A DNA stretch of 64,000 nucleotides. Source: VRUE01 sp963695835. Its GTDB lineage: Bacteria; Actinomycetota; Thermoleophilia; Solirubrobacterales; 70-9. This document shows, piece after piece, positions 58,545-64,000 of the stretch. The position numbers and the translations under genes were made by a program. Each line of letters starts with the position of its first letter. Position 1 is the stretch's first letter. The DNA lies in NCBI GenBank assembly GCA_963695835.1, contig CAVOHR010000004.1:372001-436000 (forward strand). Direction: 5' to 3'. The notes beneath the pieces are model-generated. The model ran no database searches and was not told where the DNA came from. It was given only the letters and a program-made list of their open reading frames with translations.

Positions 58545-58697
58545 ACGGTGCTCGCCGCGGCGTTGCTGATTGGCACTGTCCTCTTGGTCGCCACTCTTGT
58601 CAGCTCCATTCTCGCGGCCCCGTTTCGTCCCCAACTCATCTCCGACATCTCAGCGCGAGAGATGGCCAACTACACGACAGAGCGATTCACCCAAGCC
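58545..58697 (+). pseudogene. Fragment of the 184-aa membrane protein gene
   Basis: Reads LLIGTVLLVATLVSSILAAP and FRPQLISDISAREMANYTTE, matching residues ~90-125 of the protein at 46597. It follows the hipA/HD-type joint sequence at GCCCGCGAG. Confidence 0.8.
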
Positions 58698-58711
58698 CGG
58701 CACCCGTGTCG

Positions 58712-59236
58712 TCACGTCTGTAGGCCGGCCGGCGGCGGAGGCGGCTCGGTGATCTGGCGCGGTGACGCCAGAGGCTCGGCGCCACGCACCCCATGCTCGT
58801 CGCGGAAGAGGCAGAGGATCTGGCCGGCGGGCCGCGCCGCGCTCGGGGCCAGCAGCCCGGCCCAGCCCTCCCTCCACAGCCGCTCGCCGAGGCGCTGGAA
58901 GGAAGGCCATGATTGGCGACCGGGCGCCGGGGCGGCGAGGCCGACCGCGGCGAGCCGCTCGGGCGTGGAGAGGTCGGCGACCTCGACGTCGACTTGCCAA
59001 CTCCAAAGCTCGCGCGGCATCTGCGCCAGCGGCGGGACCATGCGCTCGGCCAGATGGCGGTACCACTCGGCCCAAACAGTGGCCTCGCTCTCTGCCAGGT
59101 AGAGGGCGTCGACGACACCGCCACGCTGCCAGCGGTTGTCCGGGGCCGGCTCGCGCTCGGGCAGTGGCGGCGAGCCGGGGTAGGTGTGCTTGAGCCAGGC
59201 GCCGCGAACGACGATCGCCGCGACTCCCGGGGCCAC
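58712..59236 (-). CDS. RES-domain toxin
   Basis: 174 aa from GTG 59236, one base after the antitoxin stop. RES features: RGAWLKHTYPGSPPLPEREP, NRWQRGGVVDALYLAESEAT and VWAEWYRHLAE early, then DLSTPERLAAVGL and a helical end. RES toxins of the MbcT/ParT type act on NAD+ or nearby targets using conserved Arg, Tyr and Glu residues; R...ALYLAES...E fits this. Somewhat longer than minimal RES domains. Paired with the Xre/DUF2384 antitoxin. Confidence 0.8.
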   Translation of the reverse strand: MAPGVAAIVVRGAWLKHTYPGSPPLPEREPAPDNRWQRGGVVDALYLAESEATVWAEWYRHLAERMVPPLAQMPRELWSWQVDVEVADLSTPERLAAVGLAAPAPGRQSWPSFQRLGERLWREGWAGLLAPSAARPAGQILCLFRDEHGVRGAEPLASPRQITEPPPPPAGLQT

Positions 59237-59237
59237 C

Positions 59238-59576
59238 TCAGACGGCGCCTGGGTCCTCGAGGCCGGAGATCAGTCGCGCGACGGCACGGTAGTCGCCCGT
59301 GGCGATCCGGTCGATCGGCTTGTCGTCCTCGAGAGCAGGGATCGGCTTGTTCAGCCAGACCGGGATGTAGGTGGGGCGGATGACGCGGGCGAGGCGTTCG
59401 ACCAGCGAGGAGAGCTCGACCAGCCGATCAGCGCGCGAGCCGCTCGGCGCGCTGCGACCGGAAAGCCATTCGCGTACGGTGCTCGGCGCCGCTCCGGTGG
59501 CGCGGGCGATCTCGCGGTCGGAGAGATGACCGGTGTCGTGCACGTGGATCGCCTCTTCGGCGTAGGCGATGGCCAT
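59238..59576 (-). CDS. Xre/DUF2384 (MbcA/ParS-type) antitoxin
   Basis: 112 aa from the ATG at 59574-59576. The N-terminal HTH is HLSDREIARATGAAPSTVRE with WLSGRSAPSGSRADRLVELS. The C-terminal toxin-binding part has YIPVWLNKPIPALEDDKPID and RIATGDYRAVARLISGLEDP, the classic W-L...P-x-x-L-x-x-x-x-P DUF2384 pattern. It neutralises the RES toxin by covering its active site and represses the operon. Confidence 0.9.
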   Translation of the reverse strand: MAIAYAEEAIHVHDTGHLSDREIARATGAAPSTVREWLSGRSAPSGSRADRLVELSSLVERLARVIRPTYIPVWLNKPIPALEDDKPIDRIATGDYRAVARLISGLEDPGAV

Positions 59577-59685
59577 ACGGGCATCGTAGCGCCCCGGCGT
59601 GATCTCGGCAAGATACAGACCTCTTTTCGCGCAGAGGGCTTCCGGCGCCGCCGAGCTGCTTGAGGCGAAAGCTCTCGAGGCGCCG

Positions 59686-59934
59686 CTACTTCTCGATCAC
59701 GAAGCGCTGCGCGTCCTCGTCCCAGGACATCCCGGCGCAGAGGCTTTCGACGCTGACGCCGAGCGCGTCGGCCAGCTTGACGAGCGTGCCGAGGCGGGGG
59801 GCGCGCCCGCCCCGCTCGAGCAGCGAGATCTCGGTCCGGTACACGGAGCAGCGCTCGCCCAGCTGCTGCTGGCTGATGCCGGCCTCCTTTCTGGCGCGGC
59901 GCAGGTTGACGGCGAAGCGGTCGCGGAGGTCCAT
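59686..59934 (-). CDS. XRE-family regulator, copy 2
   Basis: 82 aa; identical to the protein at 57210 except that one Lys is missing at the end. Same leaderless promoter (TTGCAT, 17 nt, TAGCTT). Upstream of it (in its own direction) lie GNAT and hipA relics, and downstream the Xre/RES pair. Confidence 0.85.
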   Translation of the reverse strand: MDLRDRFAVNLRRARKEAGISQQQLGERCSVYRTEISLLERGGRAPRLGTLVKLADALGVSVESLCAGMSWDEDAQRFVIEK

Positions 59935-60193
59935 GGCGGTACCAAGCTATGGCCCGGAACACGGGAATGCAAGGGGGTTCGCCATCGCCGGCCGCCCTCA
60001 CGGACGAACCTCGCGAGGGTGCCGCCGCGCCGGTAGCCGCGACGGTTGAGCAGATCCTCGGCCGCGCGGGCCGTCTTTGAGGTCCTCGAGGAGCTGGGTG
60101 GCTCGCCTGCCGACGACGAAGATGATCTCGTCGATCACCGGGCGGTACCAGCCGCGCTCCTGGGCCCGTTCGGCGACGGCGCCGAGGGCGCGG
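59689..60193. repeat. 505-bp direct repeat, copy 2
   Basis: Partner of 57216-57720. The block ends inside a hipA 3' piece, where it joins a GNAT 5' piece. Confidence 0.85.
60074..60193 (-). pseudogene. hipA: hipA 3' fragment
   Basis: Encodes GWYRPVIDEIIFVVGRRATQ then LLEDLKD; within the 505-bp repeat. Confidence 0.8.
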
Positions 60194-60195
60194 TT

Positions 60196-60319
60196 CGAAC
60201 ACCGGCACCCGCCAGAGGTCCATCCAGAAGTGCCGCTCCAATTCGTAGAACCTGCCCGGTCCGGTCAGGTTGTCGGCGATCAGGCCCGGATGGAACTCGA
60301 AGTCGTCGCGCCGGCTCAC
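60196..60319 (-). pseudogene. GNAT 5' fragment with promoter
   Basis: From GTG 60319 reads SRRDDFEFHPGLIADNLTGP, then FYELERHFWMDLWRVPVFE, matching the N-terminus of the 39933 gene, and stops at hipA DNA. The promoter TTGTGC, 17 nt, TAGATT (60327-60355) is intact, so a short fused peptide might be made. Confidence 0.8.
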
Positions 60320-60379
60320 ACCACTCAATCTAAGGTACTTGTGCAGTTTGCACAAGGTACTGTGTCAATGCAATCTTCG

Positions 60380-60644
60380 GCCAGGGCGCTGCAGGAGCGC
60401 CATGTGCCCGACCCGGCCGGTCGCGGAAGGCCGAGGTAGCCGCAGATGTGCTCGAACCGTTCTTCGGCGGTGCGGGCGGTGTCCTCGTCGCTCGCGGTGC
60501 TCGGCGCTTGATCGCGCTGAACAGGACGACATTGCTGCCGGCAAGCGCTACGTCGGGTTGCTTCCGGAGGGTCTCGCGAGACTCGTCCGGGAGGCGGGCT
60601 ACCGTCCCGGGGAATATACGCGCCTCGGGTCCCATTTCGGTCAC
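60380..60644 (-). pseudogene. Frameshifted small gene
   Basis: Starts TEMGPEARIFPGTVARLPDE, LRKQPDVALAGSNVVLFSAI, then appears to change frame near 60505 to APSTASDEDTARTAEERFEH and ICGYLGLPRP. Combined it would be ~95 aa. Family unknown; low certainty. Confidence 0.35.
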
Positions 60645-60686
60645 ATAACCGCCACAAACTCGCTTCCCATGCGGTCCACCCTCGGT

Positions 60687-60729
60687 CTTTCAAGCCGAAG
60701 GTCGCGAGTTCGATTCTCGTCGGGCGCAT
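60687..60729. other. att-like repeat: 3' half of a tRNA (left)
   Basis: 43 nt from the anticodon loop (CTTTCAA) through the T-arm (GCGAG-TTCGATT-CTCGT) to the acceptor end CGGGCGC-A, identical to 63361-63403. The upstream bases can extend the anticodon stem (TCGGT/GCCGA, anticodon TTC, Glu), but no 5' acceptor strand follows, so it is not a complete tRNA. Confidence 0.8.
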
Positions 60730-60858
60730 TCCACTTTTTCGCGGCGTCGGCGTCGTCCGCCTCCGCGATCTCGGCGCCTATACACATAGCCAATACGGGC
60801 GGCGAAGGCGTCTTCATCCGTCCAGAACCAAACGCGTCCCATCCTGCGGTCGGATGGA

Positions 60859-61038
60859 TCCCCGAAGGACCCGACGCCGCACGAGTTCCGCCACTCCTAC
60901 GTAACCCATCTGCGCGCCGCCGGGATCGATGATGCCGACCTCGCCCGCGTCGCCGGCCACACCGTCGACACGATGATCTCCGTCTACACCCACGCCCTCG
61001 AGCGCAGCCACGAGGCGATCTGCAAGGTGGTCGGCTGA
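60859..61038 (+). pseudogene. Tyrosine recombinase C-terminal fragment
   Basis: Reads TPHEFRHSYVTHLRAAGIDD, ADLARVAGHTVDTMISVYTH and ends ICKVVG. The catalytic H-x-x-R, G-H and nucleophile Y are present in proper spacing; everything upstream is missing. Lying 140 nt from the att-like repeat, it is probably the relic of the integrase that used the tRNA site. Confidence 0.85.
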
Positions 61039-61095
61039 TGCTGTTGCCTTGGCCGTCGCCTGCGCGATCCGTGACGAGGGCTACGATTTCAACTC

Positions 61096-61413
61096 ATGCA
61101 GGTGGTTGACGAGACCCTGATCGCCGAGGCGGGACGCCGCTTGGCTGCCGCTGCGCCCGACGCGCAGGTGATCCTGTTCGGCTCCCACGCCCGCGGCGAG
61201 GCCAATCCGCACAGCGACGTTGACTTCCTGATCGTCGAGCCCGAGGTCGCCAACGAGGCCGAGGAGTCCGTGCGTCTCCATCGCACCTTGCGAGATCTGC
61301 GGCTCCCGGCCGATGTCATCGTAGTCAGCCGCGACTACGCCGATAGGTGGCGCGAGGTGCGCGGTGGCGTCGTCCACGCGGCTCTCTCGCAGGGTCGGAT
61401 TCTCGCCGGATGA
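61096..61413 (+). CDS. MNT-type nucleotidyltransferase antitoxin (MntA-like)
   Basis: 105 aa from ATG 61096; TACGAT eight nt upstream suggests a leaderless mRNA. The minimal nucleotidyltransferase core VILFGSHARGEANPHSDVDF has G-S-x-x-R-G...D-x-D, and a third acidic position may lie in LPADVIVVSRD. In MNT/HEPN pairs this enzyme modifies and silences the HEPN ribonuclease. ATGA overlap with the HEPN gene. Confidence 0.9.
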   Translation: MQVVDETLIAEAGRRLAAAAPDAQVILFGSHARGEANPHSDVDFLIVEPEVANEAEESVRLHRTLRDLRLPADVIVVSRDYADRWREVRGGVVHAALSQGRILAG

Positions 61414-61832
61414 GCATCGAGCCGGATTTGCCCGGCGATCTCCTTGCCCTCGCGCGCGAGGATCTTGCTTCCGCCGAGGCCCTGGACAGAGCAGAGCGAG
61501 TCTCGGATTCGCCGGTGGGATTCCATGCTCAGCAGGCCGTGGAGAAGGCGTTGAAGGCAGCCATCGCGAGCCGCGATCTGGAATTCCCCTTCACTCACGA
61601 CCTCGGCGTTCTCATGCAGCTCTGCGAGGACGCCGGGTTCAAGCTGCCCGTCGATCTCGCCGAAGCGGATCGCCTCACCCCCTATGCGGCAGCGCTCCGC
61701 TACGGCCTGGGCAACCCCGAAGCGGTTGCAGCCCAGAGCGCTCTGCGGTGGGCCTTGCTTGCCATCGAGTGGGCGGATGCCGAGCTTCATCTGCCCGAGG
61801 ACGAGGCAAGCAGCACCCAACAAGACAGCTGA
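61410..61832 (+). CDS. HEPN-domain toxin
   Basis: 140 aa from ATG 61410, overlapping the MNT stop. The HEPN helical bundle shows LLALAREDLASAEALDRAER, SPVGFHAQQAVEKALKAAIA (the F-H-x-Q-Q-A-x-E-K-x-L-K-A signature), FTHDLGVLMQLCEDAGFKL and LTPYAAALRYGLGNPE. The RX4-6H ribonuclease motif of toxic HEPNs is not obvious, so its activity is uncertain. HEPN/MNT pairs act in stress or phage response. Confidence 0.88.
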   Translation: MSIEPDLPGDLLALAREDLASAEALDRAERVSDSPVGFHAQQAVEKALKAAIASRDLEFPFTHDLGVLMQLCEDAGFKLPVDLAEADRLTPYAAALRYGLGNPEAVAAQSALRWALLAIEWADAELHLPEDEASSTQQDS

Positions 61833-61895
61833 CTAATCGAAGCCGAGCGCGATCGCCTCGGGGGCGCCTCTTCGTCCCACGGGATGGAGATGTGA

Positions 61896-63213
61896 ATCGG
61901 CGAGGGCTCGTCCCCGACGCTCGACGTCCTGCTCGGCATCCTCGGCATCGACCTCACCTGGGGGTGGGAATCGGTGCAGATCGAGGCGAGCTTCGTATCG
62001 GCCGATGATCTCACCCGCTACGAGGACCCCGAGCCTGAGGCGCGCGGCGCCTGGCACAACGTCCCCCTGACCGGCACGGCTACCCGCGCGCTCTCAAAGG
62101 CATCCCAGATAGCCGAGACTTACAAGCTGCTGCCGATGCCGGGCGGCGCGCTCGCGCTTGGCCTGCTCGCCGACAAGAGCTCGGCCGCGAGCCAGGCGAT
62201 GCTCGCTGACGCCTCGATCGGCCACGCCGACCTATTGGCGCTGATCCAGGAGAACGTCCTCGACACGCGGCTCGATGCGGCGCAGGTTGCCGAGTGGCGG
62301 CTGCGCCGCGCAAGCGGCCGGCGGAGCAGCCGCGGCGTCCTCGTTGCCTCGACGCTCAGCGTCTTTGGCTCGATCTTGGCGTCCATCCTGCTCCTGTTCG
62401 CCGTGAGCGACAGTGGCGCGTGGTGGCAGCTCGTCTTCCTACTGCCGATCTGGAGCGGCTACCCGCAGGAGGGACCACTCGTCGGCTTGGGAGTGGCGGC
62501 GATGCTCGCGCTCTTCACCGCCCCGGCGGTCGCGGCAGCGCAGCTAGCGAGCGTGTTGGTCGAGGTCGTCCAGGCGCATCGGCGGGCGCCCGCTGGTCGA
62601 GTCGGCGGTCCTGTGGACGACGCCGGCGCTCGAGCTCGCCGGCGTGACCCGCACGCTCGTCCCGGCCGAGCGCGTCGTCGCCCACCTGGCCGGCGGCGAC
62701 GGTGCCGCCGAGCTCGCCCCGCTGCGTGCCCGCAACGGCCTTCAGGTGGTCTCCAGTCGGGAGAAGTTCCTCAGCGCCCTGCGCTCGGAGCTCTTCGACG
62801 GCGCCTACATGGCGAGCCACGGTGATGAGCTTGGCTTCCGCCAGCGGATCGAGTTCAGCGACGGCTCGACTCTCTCCGCGGCGAGCGCGCTCGGTTTCGC
62901 GTGGCCGACCTGGGCCGTGTTCGGTGCGTGCCTCGTCGGTCGTCTCGAGCAGGCGGCGGGCCACGAGCCCTTCGGCCTCGCCGTCTCCTGCATGCTGCGC
63001 GGCGCCGACACCGTCGTCGCCTCGGTGGTCGAGCTCACCGACGAAGGCGCACTCGCCTGTGGCGAGTTGAGCGCCGCCCTCGCCGCGGGTCGCGACCCGG
63101 CCCGGGCGCTTCGCGACGCCCAGCGCGCCCGGCTCGACGATCGCACGCTGACGACCCTTGCCGACGGCCTCGGGCTCGTCTGCATCTCGACCGCTGCGTC
63201 GCGGGTCGCATAG
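61896..63213 (+). pseudogene. CHAT-type protease gene with membrane segment, frameshifted
   Basis: The coding-like frame begins after a TGA at 61893 (preceded in frame by ATG-GAG-ATG). It encodes a Clp-N-like helical region (LDVLLGILGIDLTWGWESVQ; GGALALGLLADKSSAASQAM; IGHADLLALIQENVLDTRLD), then two membrane helices (LVASTLSVFGSILASILLLF; VGLGVAAMLALFTAPAVAAA). Near 62570 the frame changes and a CHAT domain follows: RPLVESAVLWTTPALELAGV, LFDGAYMASHGDELGF (His), WAVFGACLVGRLEQAAG (Cys), LRGADTVVASVVELTDEGAL. CHAT proteases are caspase-like effectors. The in-frame TGA and frameshift suggest a dead gene, or a two-gene arrangement with GTG 62644 as second start. Confidence 0.7.
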
Positions 63214-63360
63214 CGCTCGAAAACCCACTTTAGGTCGACTGTAGTCACGTCCCCCCAGGTTTCTGTGCCCGGATGAGCGCTACATCTTGGCTACATATCA
63301 GTCCGCCGAGCTGCAGGGATTGGCTCTAGCAAGCGGAGCCACACCGGTTCAGGCCTCAGC

Positions 63361-63403
63361 CTTTCAAGCCGAAGGTCGCGAGTTCGATTCTCGTCGGGCG
63401 CAT
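63361..63403. other. att-like repeat: 3' half of a tRNA (right)
   Basis: Exact copy of 60687-60729, followed six nt later by a strong palindrome like a tRNA terminator. The 5' side does not form a tRNA. The 63214-63360 stretch contains no gene I recognise. Confidence 0.8.
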
Positions 63404-63408
63404 CATTG

Positions 63409-63432
63409 AAACCCCAGCGTACGCTGGGGTTT
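63409..63432. terminator. 24-bp perfect palindrome
   Basis: AAACCCCAGCGT / ACGCTGGGGTTT, directly after the tRNA 3' end; probably the terminator of the ancestral tRNA gene. Confidence 0.7.
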
Positions 63433-63459
63433 GCTCTGGAAGCTGCGCTGACGTGGCCG

Positions 63460-63489
63460 GACCGCGCCCTTGTCAGGACGGGCGCGGTC
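63460..63489 (-). terminator. Terminator of the small membrane-protein gene
   Basis: GACCGCGCCC / GGGCGCGGTC, perfect 10-bp stem with a 10-nt loop, five nt past the stop at 63494. Confidence 0.65.
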
Positions 63490-63493
63490 ACAC

Positions 63494-63655
63494 TTAGCTA
63501 CTGCTCCACCAGCCGAAGATCAGCCCTAACGAGCCTACGATCCCGGCCACAGCCGCCAGAAACAGGACGACCCGCTCGATCACCACTGCCCATCGCGGCG
63601 CGTTCGCCTTCATCCTTTGCAAGGCTCGCGGGGGCGCTTGCAGCCGCCGCTTCAT
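63494..63655 (-). CDS. Small membrane protein, 53 aa
   Basis: From the ATG at 63655: a basic N-terminus (MKRRLQAPPRALQRMKANAP) and one hydrophobic helix (ERVVLFLAAVAGIVGSLGLI), ending GWWSSS. The best ribosome site (AGGAGGT) is spaced for an ATG a few bases earlier in another frame, which would read MNDEAAAASAPASLAKDEG. A one-base frameshift within the gene is therefore possible, the original product being that N-terminus plus the membrane helix. Confidence 0.45.
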   Translation of the reverse strand: MKRRLQAPPRALQRMKANAPRWAVVIERVVLFLAAVAGIVGSLGLIFGWWSSS

Positions 63656-63908
63656 CGTTCATCATCTGGGTGACCTCCTGACGCCGGGCCGCGGATGCCG
63701 GTACATCCGCTGAAAAGCCCTGCTCAGGAGGTTATTTTGGGTCCTGGATCGGACGGAATCGGCGCTCGGCGAGGGGGTTGCGCGGTGGATTCAGGCTCAG
63801 TTGTCCTCGTTGCCGCCGACGGAAGCAGCCGCGTCCTCAAGTCCGAGCCCGCAACGCACTGATCGGGCCGGCTGGACTCGATCCGGCCGATCCGCGACCA
63901 TGTGAGCG

Positions 63909-64000
63909 ATGGTCGTTGTTGACGAGAAATCGCGGGTGCCGCCGCTTGGCGCTGCTGCGCTGGAGCGGCTGAGCCAGGCGCTTGACCGCGAGGGCGTGGT
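63909..64000 (+). CDS. Partial gene running off the window
   Basis: ATG 63909 opens MVVVDEKSRVPPLGAAALER-LSQALDREGV and continues past the edge. The start resembles the first helix of MNT-type nucleotidyltransferases (...L-x-x-x-G-V before G-S), but the catalytic motif lies outside. The preceding 63656-63908 shows no other gene I can support. Confidence 0.4.
   Translation, partial: MVVVDEKSRVPPLGAAALERLSQALDREGV

Noticed and set aside
60325..60729. Minus-strand peptide beginning MRPTRIELATFGL and a similar one at 63291-63491
   Set aside because: These are well-known artefact translations of the reverse complement of tRNA 3' ends.
60650..60735. A complete tRNA-Glu gene at the left att-like repeat
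   Set aside because: The anticodon arm and T-arm can form, but there is no D-arm or matching 5' acceptor strand upstream.

Overview
The window is high-GC DNA that reads like a Thermoleophilia (Solirubrobacterales-type) actinobacterium. The basis is the recurring families of very large secreted NHL-repeat and InlB-like proteins with Arg/His/Lys-rich tails, actinobacterial-style LexA boxes, and many genes with promoters so close to the start codon that the mRNAs should be leaderless. This is an inference from gene content; no rRNA or other taxonomic marker is present.

Layout. (1) 1-1400: the 3' part of an ISAzo13-type transposase, then a small cluster of covarying hairpins and an IS-end-like dyad. 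(2) 1398-5130: four co-directional secreted-protein genes (minus strand), coupled or closely spaced. They look like an actinobacterial counterpart of a WxL-type surface-protein locus: an InlB-like/WxL-like protein, an Ig-like protein, a small WxL-like protein and a DUF916-like binding protein. (3) 5285-30234: a tandem duplication of a five-gene secretome module. Each copy holds an InlB-like protein, a ~1,230-aa secreted protein, an NHL-propeller protein of ~1,400-1,550 aa coupled to it by an ATGA overlap, a ~240-aa secreted protein and a divergent 288-aa secreted protein. Promoters, hairpin-rich leaders and terminators are conserved between copies. A collapsed remnant of a further copy lies at 16865-17017. 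(4) 30333-31034: a lipoprotein.

(5) 31-60 kb: a strongly rearranged accessory region. Intact genes include a GNAT-hipA pair, two more GNAT paralogues, a TPR protein, a DprA-like gene under a LexA box followed by a frameshifted phosphoribosyltransferase, a second LexA-boxed two-gene operon, two AAA ATPases with C-terminal nuclease-like domains, an AbiE toxin-antitoxin pair in reversed order, a RHH/PIN pair, Xre/RES, a DUF3467 three-gene operon and several small membrane or coiled-coil proteins. Between them lie at least seven truncated or shuffled hipA pieces, several GNAT pieces, XRE fragments, PIN pieces, a deleted darG and a broken ATPase interrupted by a 20-bp perfect inverted repeat. The same fragments recur with different neighbours, so the region behaves as a recombination graveyard and possible reservoir for toxin-antitoxin and defence modules.

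(6) 60687-63403: two perfect 43-bp copies of a tRNA 3' half (att-like sites) bracket a tyrosine-recombinase C-terminus, a MNT/HEPN pair and a broken CHAT-protease gene, that is, a small defence island. The right edge carries a terminator, a small membrane protein and the start of another gene.
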